A DNA stretch of 33,637 bases from Anaerolineae bacterium (GTDB lineage: Bacteria; Chloroflexota; Anaerolineae; JAADDB01), in NCBI GenBank assembly GCA_015486845.1, contig WFQU01000117.1:1-33637 (forward strand), given 5' to 3'. Positions 8,283-16,149 of the stretch are shown here, one piece after another (position 1 is the stretch's first letter; each line of letters starts with the position of its first letter). The notes beneath the pieces were generated by a model. It had not been told where the DNA came from, made no database searches, and worked only from the letters and a program-made list of their open reading frames with translations. A program made the position numbers and the translations under genes.

Positions 8283-8618
8283 TTACAAAATGGACACGAA
8301 TAGCCAAAGGCCATATGCGAACACTAACACGCCTATGATGGATAGTCCCCATGTCACAGACCGATCGGTTGACTTGGAAACACCAAAATCTAACACCAAC
8401 GCTCTGATTCCAGCCATAGCATGAAAAATCACTGAGGCTAAAAATAGAATTTCTATAACCAGGACGATGGGGTTAGAGAGATACTGTATGATGTCCTGGT
8501 AGGTCAAAAGACCGCCAGCCGCAAAATGGTTAACAATCATGTGTAGGGTGAGTAAAATTACCAGCAACAAGCCGGTAAGCGCTTGCCAAAGCCACGCTAA
8601 ACTTCCTCGTTGTGCCAT
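8283..8618 (-). CDS. SdhD/FrdD-like cytochrome b membrane anchor
   Basis: A 111-residue integral membrane protein with three predicted helices (about 8-30, 50-72, 88-110). TLHMIVNHF supplies His26 and His31, and IFHAMAGIRALVLDFG is the typical second-helix haem motif of SdhC/D anchors with His66. The track start at 8636 is a TTG overlapping the upstream stop and lacks a ribosome binding site. The ATG at 8618 is preceded by GGGAGAG and is preferred. Together with the preceding gene it would form a two-subunit, probably diheme, quinone-reactive anchor of the succinate:quinone oxidoreductase superfamily. No sdhA lies in the operon. The flavoprotein gene here is glpA. Confidence 0.88.
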   Translation of the reverse strand: MAQRGSLAWLWQALTGLLLVILLTLHMIVNHFAAGGLLTYQDIIQYLSNPIVLVIEILFLASVIFHAMAGIRALVLDFGVSKSTDRSVTWGLSIIGVLVFAYGLWLFVSIL

Positions 8619-8632
8619 TTTTTCTCTCTCCC

Positions 8633-9037
8633 TCAATGAAACATCAAAATAGCCGCTATAAGCGACACGAAAACAGTTAGCACGATTACAGTCCAGAACA
8701 TGATTTTATGCTGTCTGACGCCTATGTTGAGTGCCATGAGCATGAGCCGTAAGCCGTTCAATCCGTGGTAGATGATGACGGCCACTAAACCTACCTCTAA
8801 CAAAATGAGGATAGGACTCTCCATGAACTGAACCATATTGTCATAAGCGGCGGCACCTTGGGTAAGCGTCCTCAAGACATAGAAATGCAAGAATAAATAG
8901 AGGACTAACAATATCCCCGTGAGACGATGCAACGCAAACGCCCAAGCACCTACACCTTTCTTAGTGACACTAAACCATCTCTCCCAATTCTTTTTGGGCA
9001 AGAGGGGCTCCGGTCTTTTATATTCTTCTGCCAACAT
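8633..9037 (-). CDS. SdhC-like cytochrome b membrane anchor
   Basis: A 134-residue anchor with a soluble N-terminal 30 residues and three predicted helices (about 34-56, 75-101, 112-133). The SdhC signature HRLTGILLVLYLFLH (His37, His51) and the haem motif YHGLNGLRLMLMALN (His91) are clear. The ATG follows GGAGGGC, 12 bp after the Fe-S gene stop. In the family such subunits bind haem b and quinone and hold the Fe-S subunit to the cytoplasmic face of the membrane. The pair of anchors with several conserved histidines resembles two-subunit, diheme type A/B complexes. That they work with GlpA rather than SdhA is inferred from gene order. Confidence 0.93.
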   Translation of the reverse strand: MLAEEYKRPEPLLPKKNWERWFSVTKKGVGAWAFALHRLTGILLVLYLFLHFYVLRTLTQGAAAYDNMVQFMESPILILLEVGLVAVIIYHGLNGLRLMLMALNIGVRQHKIMFWTVIVLTVFVSLIAAILMFH

Positions 9038-9049
9038 AATGCCCTCCTA

Positions 9050-9757
9050 TTAGAACAGATGTTTCAGTTTGTCGGAAATTAGATGCTGGCGCAGATACAT
9101 GATCATGCTGCCGGGATCTACGTCGTTAGGACACACTTCGCTGCACTCCATGGCCGAATGGCAACGCCAGCAACCTTCTGCGTTATCCACCATTTGCAAG
9201 ATGGCGGGAACATCCTGACCGCGTGGTTCTTGCACGACCCGCGCTGCCGCGGCTAAAGCGGCCGGTCCTAAATAGGCCGGATCTGTGGCCACAACCGGGC
9301 AAGCGGAAAGGCAAAGCCCGCATTCGAGACAGCTTTCGTAGCGTGTATAACTGCCGACTTCTTCCGATGGCTTTCCCTCTGGCAAGTACTCGCTTTGGCG
9401 TATTAACGGCATTTCCACGGGTGCGTATTTATTGAAAAACGGTTCCATACTCACAACAAGGTCGCTGACGAGCGGCGCATTGCGCAACGGCTCGACGGTC
9501 ACTTCGGTGGTGCCTAACGCCAGGACATTGGCCACACAGGCTAAGACTTCTTTGCCGTTGACCAACATGCCGCAGGTGCCGCAGGAACCGTGATGACAGG
9601 AATGCCGATAAGTCAAGGTCTCGTCATTGATCCGCAATTTCTCCAGCACGTCCAGCACTGACATTTGCTCGTCGACTTCGATCTTGAACGTATCATAGCG
9701 AGGTGGGTCGATGACCCCGGGCTTGTAGCGGAAAATCTTAAAGGTTACTTCAGTCAT
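9050..9757 (-). CDS. SdhB/FrdB-like iron-sulfur subunit, linked to glpA
   Basis: A 235-residue protein with the full ligand set of a succinate dehydrogenase Fe-S subunit: [2Fe-2S] Cys54, 59, 62, 74 (SCHHGSCGTCG...C), then CLECGLCLSACP and CHSAMECSEVCP supplying [4Fe-4S] (Cys143, 146, 149, 209) and [3Fe-4S] (Cys153, 199, 205). Cys196, three residues before the second block, is an extra cysteine. The track start at 9820 lies inside glpA. The ATG at 9757 has a G-rich RBS (GGGGGGTG) and begins with the expected MTEVTFKIFRY, so it is preferred. It starts 2 bp after the glpA stop, with its RBS inside glpA, so the two are translationally coupled. It should carry electrons from a flavoprotein to the haem b/quinone anchor. 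In this operon the flavoprotein is GlpA. Confidence 0.95.
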   Translation of the reverse strand: MTEVTFKIFRYKPGVIDPPRYDTFKIEVDEQMSVLDVLEKLRINDETLTYRHSCHHGSCGTCGMLVNGKEVLACVANVLALGTTEVTVEPLRNAPLVSDLVVSMEPFFNKYAPVEMPLIRQSEYLPEGKPSEEVGSYTRYESCLECGLCLSACPVVATDPAYLGPAALAAAARVVQEPRGQDVPAILQMVDNAEGCWRCHSAMECSEVCPNDVDPGSMIMYLRQHLISDKLKHLF

Positions 9758-9759
9758 TT

Positions 9760-10935
9760 TCACACCCCCCGCCGGTAATAAGCAGTGTGGGGCAACAAGA
9801 CAACCTCTCGGGTACGACATGCTACGTCGAGCCCTAATTTTTCCACGACGACATTGGCGGTTACTTCAGCCATGCCCCGTGCTGTGGTTGCTTTGCCGCC
9901 GGTGATGGTTACAAAGCCTATGACATTGTCGCGATCTTCATGATCGAAACACTTGAAGGTCCTGCTCAACTCACGCCCGGTCGTGGCGCCGCTTTCCGAT
10001 CCAATGAGGGGTCGGGCTGCTGCCCAAGCCGCTCGCATTGGCGCATTTTTGACGGCCGGCACAAGCATAGCGCCCATTTTGTACATGAGCTCTATATGTT
10101 CTTTCTTCATTTCCAGTTGGTCTGGATCTTTCACGACCCAGGAACTGGTGCCGATGACCGAAAGGGTCCGCTGTGGCAAGATGATGTCGCCATCGCCAGA
10201 GCGGTGCATGCGGTTAAGCACCATGTTGTTCCAGCGCCCGTAAACGGCGACTAGAACGCCAGGGGATGGCTGCATAGGCACATGAACGCCGGCCATAGCT
10301 GCGATTTTATCGGACCAGGCACCTGCTGCGTTCACCACCAGGTCGGCGCCGATGTCGTAGGTTTTTTCTGTGACGTGATCGCGTACCCTGACCCCCACAA
10401 CAGTTTTATCTTTCATTAGAAGTTTGGTGACTTGCGTGTAAGTCTTGATAACAGCGCCGTTGTGCTGCGCCGTGGCCAGAAACCGCAGGGGAAGCCGCAT
10501 GGCGTCCATGGTGCCATCCGGCACCTCTACGGCTGCTTTGACGGCCGGGTTGAGGTTGGGCTCGCGTTGTAATGCTTCTTGGGTTGTGATCTCTTGATAC
10601 GGAATAGCGCATGTCTCTAAACCGGCCAGAAAGGCGTCGTGATAAGCCATATCCTCATCGGTGATGGCGACAAAAAGACCGTTGTTCAACTCGAAAGTAC
10701 CAGGTGCAATTTTGCGCAGAATCATGTTTTCTTGAATACATTCCTTGGCCGATTCCTGGTCTTTCACCGCGTAACGCGCGCCGCTGTGCAATAATCCGTG
10801 GTGCCGGCCGGTCGTGCCAGAAGTGACCTCTCCGCGTTCCACGATTGTGACACGCACGCCGCGCAGCGTCAGGTCATGGGCTAACGCTGCACCTGTGGCC
10901 CCACCTCCCACAATGACTACATGGGGCTTTCCCAT
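9760..10935 (-). CDS. glpA: Short GlpA-type FAD glycerol-3-phosphate dehydrogenase
   Basis: A 391-residue DAO-fold flavoprotein that oxidises sn-glycerol-3-phosphate to DHAP. The FAD site is VVIVGGGATGAALAHDLTLR with VTIVERGE. The GlpA-specific loop SGTTGRHHGLLHSGARYAVK follows, and VPDGTMDAMRL, VNAAGAWSDKIA and GFVTITGGKATTARGMAE match anaerobic GlpA throughout. E. coli GlpA is about 540 residues because a BFD-like [2Fe-2S] domain follows. This protein stops soon after the catalytic domain, with no remnant. No glpB or glpC is adjacent. The stop codon is not a recent frameshift scar that I can see, because the next gene's RBS and ATG are fitted to it. The start is supported by GAGGAGGAA upstream. 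It has its own intergenic region after the glpK terminator, so it probably heads a separate transcript. Confidence 0.93.
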   Translation of the reverse strand: MGKPHVVIVGGGATGAALAHDLTLRGVRVTIVERGEVTSGTTGRHHGLLHSGARYAVKDQESAKECIQENMILRKIAPGTFELNNGLFVAITDEDMAYHDAFLAGLETCAIPYQEITTQEALQREPNLNPAVKAAVEVPDGTMDAMRLPLRFLATAQHNGAVIKTYTQVTKLLMKDKTVVGVRVRDHVTEKTYDIGADLVVNAAGAWSDKIAAMAGVHVPMQPSPGVLVAVYGRWNNMVLNRMHRSGDGDIILPQRTLSVIGTSSWVVKDPDQLEMKKEHIELMYKMGAMLVPAVKNAPMRAAWAAARPLIGSESGATTGRELSRTFKCFDHEDRDNVIGFVTITGGKATTARGMAEVTANVVVEKLGLDVACRTREVVLLPHTAYYRRGV

Positions 10936-11006
10936 TTTATTTCCTCCTCATATAGAACAGCTCTGAAAATAACTGACATAGAGCCCAAAAAGCTTATTCT
11001 CCCTTT

Positions 11007-11042
11007 CTGAGGTTCAATTTCTCGCAGGAATTGAACCTTCAG
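11007..11042 (-). other. Leader hairpin upstream of glpA
   Basis: CTGAGGTTCAATT (11007-11019) pairs with AATTGAACCTTCAG (11029-11042) with one bulged base, giving a stem of about 13 bp 70 bases before the glpA ATG. No T-run follows on the minus strand, so it is more likely an mRNA-stabilising leader structure or a binding site than a terminator. The rest of 10936-11267 must hold the glpA promoter, but I could not single out a convincing -35/-10 pair. Confidence 0.5.
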
Positions 11043-11057
11043 GGATGGTTACCGTAG

Positions 11058-11073
11058 TGAACAATTCAGTTCA
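11058..11073 (-). promoter_or_regulatory. TGAAC-N6-GTTCA inverted repeat upstream of glpA
   Basis: TGAAC-AATTCA-GTTCA is a 16-bp perfect inverted repeat about 125 bp before the glpA start. A further TTGTTCA half lies near 11137. Spacing and position suit an operator for a regulator such as the SorC-type protein of this cluster, but the assignment is speculative. Confidence 0.35.
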
Positions 11074-11267
11074 AGAATACAAATAATACATCAAATATGG
11101 CGCGATGATGAAAATATCGCTAAGTTTGTTCAAATAGTAATGATGCCAAACCACAATCATGGTGCTCATTAACCTGGACGAACCAGCGCCAAAAACGACG
11201 ATAGAGGGTACGTAGGCCTTTCTATCTGTGTAGCTGCTACGGATCCGTGTAGGTTCTTAAGACACAT

Positions 11268-11300
11268 AAAAAATAAGGGCGGGGAAATTCCCCGCCCTTA
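11268..11300 (-). terminator. Strong intrinsic terminator after glpK
   Basis: TAAGGGCGGGGAA and its exact complement TTCCCCGCCCTTA form a 27-nt near-perfect palindrome (11274-11300). Reading on the minus strand it is followed at once by TTTTTT. This is a textbook intrinsic terminator that closes the glpF-dhaK-dhaL-glpK transcript and isolates glpA downstream. It lies 180 nt beyond the glpK stop. That 3' stretch (11301-11479) holds no gene that I can support. Confidence 0.92.
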
Positions 11301-11479
11301 CTGTCGTTTCTGGAGTCAGCACACGCTCCTCGCCCGACCCTTTATGTCATCAAGGAGCCGCACGGCAAGCACAAGAACTGTGAACTTTCCTGTCTCCAGG
11401 TCTGATAAAGAAAGCGGTCCGGTCTACGGCACCGAGAATCCCTTTACAAGCCTAACTTTGAGCTTTGTGGGATGATTTT

Positions 11480-12994
11480 TTACTCAACCCAATTAAATGT
11501 GCGCTCAACAGCTTTCAACCAACCTTTGTACAGGCGGTCCCTTTCTTCATCGCCCATCTTGGGTTTCCAGGTATGAGCAATTTGCCAATTCGTCCTCAAG
11601 TCATCCAGGTTGTTCCAGAAACCAACGGCCAGCCCGGCGGCATAAGAAGCGCCTAATGCTGTCGTTTCGGCAACCTGCGGTCGCACCACTGGCACGCCGA
11701 GAATATCAGCCTGGAACTGCATCAAAAGCTCATTGTAAACCATCCCACCGTCGACTTTCAACGCTTTCAGGTTGACGCCAGAATCTTTGTTCATGGCATC
11801 CAAGACCTCGCGTGTCTGAAAAGCGGTTGCTTCCAAAGCCGCTCGGCCAATGTGTCCTTTATTGATGTAGCGGGTGAGACCTACGATAACGCCGCGAGCA
11901 TCAGATCGCCAGTATGGTGCGAACAGACCGGAGAAGGCAGGTACGAAATAAATACCGCCGTTGTCTTCCACGCTCTTGGCTAACTCTTCGACCTCGGCTG
12001 ACGTGGAAATCATGCCCAGGTTATCCCGCAGCCACTGTACCAAAGCGCCGGTAATAGCGATGGAACCTTCCAAAGCGTAGTTGGCCGGCGCGTCGCCGAA
12101 TTTATAGGCTAACGTCGTCAATAAACCGCTCTTGCTCTGCACTGGCTTCGTGCCGGTGTTCAACAGCATGAAGCAGCCGGTACCATACGTGTTCTTCGCT
12201 TCACCAACACTGTAGCAGGTTTGGCCGACCAAAGCAGCTTGCTGGTCACCTAAAGCGCCGGCTACAGGAATGGCCATGCCAAACGGGCCATCTTTAGGCG
12301 TGTAGCCGTAAACTTTCGGATCACTGGAAGGACGAATCTCTGGCATCATTGATCGCGGAATGCCCATCACTTTCAGCATGTCCTCGTCCCAGTCCAAGGT
12401 CTCCAAGTTCATAAGCATGGTGCGGCTGGCATTGGTGACATCGGTCACGTGTGCGCCGCCATTGGGCCCACCGGTCAACCACCAGATTTCCCAGCTATCG
12501 ATGTTGCCGAAATAAGCGTCACCTTTTTCAGCATCTTCGCGCAGTCCGGGCACATTTTCCAACATCCATTTGATCTTGGGGCCGGAGAAATAGGTCGCCA
12601 GCGGCAAGCCAACTTTGGTGCGGAAGCGATCCTGGCCGCCATCTTTGGCCAACTCGTTGCAAATCTTGTCGGTGCGGGTATCCTGCCAAACAATGGCATT
12701 GTAATACGGTTTACCCGTCTTTTTGTTCCAGACCACGGTGGTTTCGCGCTGGTTCGTCACACCAACGGCTGCCAGTTCGGATGCATCCACGTGTGATTTT
12801 TCCAGGGCGCCTTTGATAACATCTTGGGTCCTGGCCCAAATTTCCATCGGATCATGCTCGACCCAGCCGGGCTTGGGATAAATCTGCTCGTGCTCCATCT
12901 GATGCGACCCAATTACCTTGCCTTCATGGTCGAAGATCATGAAGCGGGTACTGGTAGTTCCTTGATCGACAGCTCCTACATATTTCTTTGTCAT
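11480..12994 (-). CDS. glpK: Glycerol kinase
   Basis: A 504-residue FGGY kinase that phosphorylates glycerol to sn-glycerol-3-phosphate. GlpK signatures run the length: [86 protein letters not shown] with the catalytic Asp, [14 protein letters not shown] and [19 protein letters not shown]. The region just before GDQQAAL reads [15 protein letters not shown] and lacks the histidine phosphorylated by HPr in Firmicutes GlpK (from memory of that family), so direct PTS control by that route is unlikely. The ATG is preceded by AAGGAGGGTG. It is last in the glpF-dhaK-dhaL-glpK run and is followed by the terminator at 11268-11300. Confidence 0.97.
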   Translation of the reverse strand: MTKKYVGAVDQGTTSTRFMIFDHEGKVIGSHQMEHEQIYPKPGWVEHDPMEIWARTQDVIKGALEKSHVDASELAAVGVTNQRETTVVWNKKTGKPYYNAIVWQDTRTDKICNELAKDGGQDRFRTKVGLPLATYFSGPKIKWMLENVPGLREDAEKGDAYFGNIDSWEIWWLTGGPNGGAHVTDVTNASRTMLMNLETLDWDEDMLKVMGIPRSMMPEIRPSSDPKVYGYTPKDGPFGMAIPVAGALGDQQAALVGQTCYSVGEAKNTYGTGCFMLLNTGTKPVQSKSGLLTTLAYKFGDAPANYALEGSIAITGALVQWLRDNLGMISTSAEVEELAKSVEDNGGIYFVPAFSGLFAPYWRSDARGVIVGLTRYINKGHIGRAALEATAFQTREVLDAMNKDSGVNLKALKVDGGMVYNELLMQFQADILGVPVVRPQVAETTALGASYAAGLAVGFWNNLDDLRTNWQIAHTWKPKMGDEERDRLYKGWLKAVERTFNWVE

Positions 12995-13037
12995 CGTAAC
13001 ACCCTCCTTGTGTTATGCATCGAGTGAAATAAACAAC

Positions 13038-13676
13038 TCACACTTCTTTGTGATTCCAAACTTTTTCTGCACTTTGAATCAGAAGATAACTGGATGTTGC
13101 TCCTGGATCCTGGTGATTCGCACTGCGCTCACCCAAATAACTGGCTCGTCCTTTGCGTGCGACCCATGGTATAGTAGCTTTCATCCCTTCCTCAGCAGCG
13201 ATCGTAGTCTTTTCCAAGGCCACGGATAAGGTGTCGCCGTTCGTGACTGCTTTCTGAAAAGCCTCCACAGCCGGTGTCCAGGCATCTACCATGGTCTTGT
13301 CACCTGGGACAGCTTTTCCTCTCTGTTTGATGCCTTCTAAAGCAGCCTGAAACAACTTTAGAACGTCTTCTTCGGAAAGTTCATTTTTGTTTCCGGCGGC
13401 CATGCCCATGCGCAGGAAAAGCGTGCCATACAGCGGACCGCTGGCCCCACCCACGGTGGAAACTAAAGCCATACCTACCTTTTTCAAGATAGTCCCTATG
13501 TCTTTATCTTCGACGCTTGGTAGTTGAGCCATGACAGCTTTGAAGCCACGTTGCATGTTGATGCCGTGGTCGGCATCGCCAATGGCAGCATCTAATTCGG
13601 TGAGGTACGTTTCGTTGGCGTCAACAACATCGGCATAGTGCTTGATCCAGTTCAGCACGTCTTCTTTGGTGACCAT
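13038..13676 (-). CDS. dhaL: Dihydroxyacetone kinase subunit DhaL
   Basis: A 212-residue all-helical nucleotide-binding subunit. The Mg-ADP ligands are in LDAAIGDADHGIN (Asp29, Asp34, Asp36), equivalent to Asp30/35/37 of E. coli DhaL. GGASGPLYGTLF, PGDKTMVDAW and ARKGRASYLGERSANHQDPG complete the signature. In PTS-dependent systems the ADP stays bound as a cofactor and is rephosphorylated by phospho-DhaM, then DhaL transfers the phosphate to dihydroxyacetone held by DhaK. The presence of dhaM in the same cluster supports the PTS-dependent type. It lies 25 bp after dhaK and 43 bp before glpK. Confidence 0.96.
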   Translation of the reverse strand: MVTKEDVLNWIKHYADVVDANETYLTELDAAIGDADHGINMQRGFKAVMAQLPSVEDKDIGTILKKVGMALVSTVGGASGPLYGTLFLRMGMAAGNKNELSEEDVLKLFQAALEGIKQRGKAVPGDKTMVDAWTPAVEAFQKAVTNGDTLSVALEKTTIAAEEGMKATIPWVARKGRASYLGERSANHQDPGATSSYLLIQSAEKVWNHKEV

Positions 13677-13701
13677 AGCACTTCCCTCGGTTCCAGGTTG
13701 G

Positions 13702-14703
13702 TTACATTCCCCACCGCAGACCGGGTGTGTGCACCGGCGCGTCCCAGTATTTAATCATTTCGTCATCAGCGCGCAACAAAGTGATGGAGAAACCAGCCAT
13801 TTCCAAGGACGTAATGTAGTTGCCGATGAGATTTCGTTCGATTTTGATTCCTTTACCTTGGCAGATCTGCGCTAAGCGGCGGTAAGCAACGTACAACTCA
13901 ATGAGTGGTGTGCCGCCCATGCCATTGACCATGGCAATGATCCGATCGCCGGATTTGAATGGCAAGTCGGTTAAAATAGCGTCTGCCATCATATCCACGA
14001 CTTCATCGACAGGTTTTATTTTCATGCGCTCGCGCCCTGGCTCGCCATGGATACCGATGCCGATTTCCATTTCATCGTCGCCAAGCTCGAAGGTCGGCTT
14101 GCCGGCTACCGGAACGGTGCAAGAGGTCAATGCCATGCCCATGCTCCGGCCGTTTTCGTTGACTCTGTTGGCCAGTGCTGTGAGTTCTTTCAACGGCATG
14201 CCCGCTTCCGCCGCGCCGCCAGCAATCTTTTCCACGAATACCGTCACGCCCACGCCGCGACGTCCTTGCGTGTAAAGGCTATCTTGCACAGCTACATCGT
14301 CATTGGTAACCATAGAAGCGACTTCGATGCCATCTGCGCCGGCCATCTCTGCTGCCATTTCGAAATTCATGACATCGCCGCTGTAGTTTTTGACGATGTG
14401 TAGAACGCCTGCGCCGCCGTTAACCGCTTTGGTGGCATCGTAAATCTGGTCCGGTGTTGGTGAAGTGAATACTTCGCCGGGGCAAGCTGCATGCAACATG
14501 CCGATCCCTACATAGCCGCCGTGGAGCGGTTCATGGCCGCTGCCGCCGCCGGAAACGATACCGACTTTTCCTTTGACAGGTGCATCAGCTCGCACAATGT
14601 AATTGGGAGCAAAGTGCACGCGTACCAAATCTGGATGAGCGAAAACAATACCTTCTAGCTCTTCCTTTACAACATCTTCTGGCTTATTGATTAGTTTTTT
14701 CAT
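13702..14703 (-). CDS. dhaK: Dihydroxyacetone kinase substrate-binding subunit DhaK
   Basis: A 333-residue subunit that binds dihydroxyacetone as a hemiaminal on a histidine. [19 protein letters not shown] (about 48-66) and the covalent His219 in [15 protein letters not shown] are both present, and [11 protein letters not shown] and [12 protein letters not shown] are family motifs. Length matches bacterial DhaK (about 330-355), without the fused DhaL domain of ATP-dependent kinases. Product DHAP enters lower glycolysis. The gene follows glpF across a 155-bp gap that contains two hairpins, so its level relative to glpF may be tuned there. Confidence 0.97.
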   Translation of the reverse strand: MKKLINKPEDVVKEELEGIVFAHPDLVRVHFAPNYIVRADAPVKGKVGIVSGGGSGHEPLHGGYVGIGMLHAACPGEVFTSPTPDQIYDATKAVNGGAGVLHIVKNYSGDVMNFEMAAEMAGADGIEVASMVTNDDVAVQDSLYTQGRRGVGVTVFVEKIAGGAAEAGMPLKELTALANRVNENGRSMGMALTSCTVPVAGKPTFELGDDEMEIGIGIHGEPGRERMKIKPVDEVVDMMADAILTDLPFKSGDRIIAMVNGMGGTPLIELYVAYRRLAQICQGKGIKIERNLIGNYITSLEMAGFSITLLRADDEMIKYWDAPVHTPGLRWGM

Positions 14704-14738
14704 GACCCTCTCTCCAAAATCGACTCACACACATTTAA

Positions 14739-14802
14739 CCGGGGGGAAGAGCTACCCTTCCCCCCGGAGTGGGATCGCTCGCCTGTGCAACATAACACAG
14801 GC
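14739..14802 (-). other. Two hairpins between glpF and dhaK
   Basis: CCGGGGGGAAG (14739-14749) pairs with CTTCCCCCCGG (14757-14767), an 11-bp GC-rich stem with a 7-base loop. GCCTGTG (14781-14787) pairs with CACAGGC (14796-14802). On the minus strand the first stem is followed by TTAAATGTG, too weak for a full intrinsic terminator. Partial termination or 3' protection of the glpF message is the likely effect. Confidence 0.6.
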
Positions 14803-14858
14803 TAACGCCCTTAGAATGTTAAATTCGTGCCTATTTTATGAGGCTTTGGCACTTGTGT

Positions 14859-15659
14859 TTATTCGCCTTCTGTCGGCAGGAACGGCATAATAAACCAATC
14901 ATACATAAAGGCGCCGACGGCCCCACCAATTAATGCGCCGGTAACAGGCGGTCCGATCCAATACCAACCGCTGAAAAGTCCTTTTGTGCCTACGATCGCA
15001 CCAAAGATGCGAGGCCCAAGGTCACGGGCTGGGTTGATGGCGTATCCACTGGGCCCGCCAAGTGATAAACCAATGGCCATAACCAAGAAGCCGACTAACA
15101 ACGGCCAAAGATTGGCGCCAACGCCAACATTCTTGGCATCGACAATGGCGTAAATACCCATAATCAGCATGGCAGTACCCACGATCTCAGCGATGTAGGC
15201 ATTCCATATAGGATAGGTTCCTAATGCGGTTCCGCTCGTTGCGCTACCCCAGAAAGCTTGTCCGAAAACAGAACCTGGCCCTGTGCACCAAACGTTGGGC
15301 AAACCAGCTTTGACTAAGCCCTCAAAGTAGACAAGATAAACGCCTAAGGCGCCTAAGAAAGCACCAATCATCTGAGCAGCCCAGTATACAAGCATCTTGC
15401 CCCACGGCATACCGCGTTTGATCGCAGCAGCAAACGATACGGCCGGGTTGATGTGTGCACCGGTGACGCCACCGGCGATGTACACTGCCACGGCAACTGC
15501 AAAGCCCCACCCTAAAATAATGGTGTTCCAGTCATAGCCGGGAGCTGCTAATCTTGGGGCTAAACCAACGTTGGCCACAACGCCATCGCCAAATAGAATC
15601 AGAACAAAAGTCCCTACGAGCTCAGCAACGAACTCGCCCCACAAGGTGTTTTTCTTCAT
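14859..15659 (-). CDS. glpF: Glycerol facilitator, aquaglyceroporin
   Basis: A 266-residue MIP-family channel for passive glycerol entry across the cytoplasmic membrane. Both NPA half-helices are present, HINPAVSFAA (first) and GYAINPARDLGPR (second). The Asp after the second NPAR is typical of glycerol facilitators rather than water channels. Six transmembrane segments are predictable, and length is close to E. coli GlpF (281). The ATG is preceded by AAGGAGAAA. It is the first gene of the leftward glycerol run and has 1.28 kb of non-coding DNA upstream with a consensus promoter far upstream and possible nearer regulatory sites. Confidence 0.97.
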   Translation of the reverse strand: MKKNTLWGEFVAELVGTFVLILFGDGVVANVGLAPRLAAPGYDWNTIILGWGFAVAVAVYIAGGVTGAHINPAVSFAAAIKRGMPWGKMLVYWAAQMIGAFLGALGVYLVYFEGLVKAGLPNVWCTGPGSVFGQAFWGSATSGTALGTYPIWNAYIAEIVGTAMLIMGIYAIVDAKNVGVGANLWPLLVGFLVMAIGLSLGGPSGYAINPARDLGPRIFGAIVGTKGLFSGWYWIGPPVTGALIGGAVGAFMYDWFIMPFLPTEGE

Positions 15660-15793
15660 CGATCAGTTTCTCCTTCTTAACAAGTAAAGTGGCAACACGA
15701 ATCATAAATTGCCCAAAAAACCGAAAACAGCTACTCCGAACAATATACTGAATACTGACGGTACAGCTTTATGTAATGAAATCACCCCCTCTC

Positions 15794-15807
15794 TTGATGT
15801 AAATCAC
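15794..15807 (-). promoter_or_regulatory. FNR-like site upstream of glpF
   Basis: TTGAT-GTAA-ATCAC differs from the FNR consensus TTGAT-N4-ATCAA at one base. It lies about 135 bp before the glpF ATG and about 55 bp upstream of a possible -10 hexamer TATATT on the minus strand near 15740, for which no good -35 is visible. A CRP/FNR-superfamily activator is therefore plausible. No such regulator gene is in the window. Confidence 0.35.
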
Positions 15808-15995
15808 GGTGTGCTGCGTTTCTCCTCTCAACGATAATTAATGATAGGAGGAAAACGTTCCCGCAGTCTTTCATCAAATTCGAAAGATGTGGTAAATCAG
15901 CATATCTTTCTCTGCCATATCCACTTTCTTGGATGGGCTCGGGGTTAAGATTGATGAAAGCTATTGTAACAATCGGATTTTGACTTCGCTGTGCA

Positions 15996-16011
15996 TGTAA
16001 CGACTATCACA
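15996..16011. promoter_or_regulatory. CRP-like site TGTAA-N6-TCACA
   Basis: TGTAA-CGACTA-TCACA matches the CRP half-site pattern TGTGA-N6-TCACA with one mismatch. It overlaps CATGTAAC at 15994-16001, whose complement GTTACATG recurs at 16035-16042, within ATCATG-N7-CATGAT (16026-16044). Site function is not shown. Confidence 0.3.
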
Positions 16012-16149
16012 ATGCGCTTTCGTTAATCATGATCGTTACATGATAAGGAAACAAATGTCATAACACCGATATCACACATAAATTCTCAAAAAGCTGTGCT
16101 GTAATTGTTAAAGTGCGCTTCGCGCTTACGCACGCGGCCAATCTCTCCC

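Noticed and set aside
8283-9757. Ordinary succinate dehydrogenase operon
   Set aside because: Fe-S and both anchor subunits are present but no SdhA flavoprotein occurs in the window, and the preceding, coupled gene is GlpA. A plain sdh label would hide this, though an unlinked sdhA cannot be excluded.
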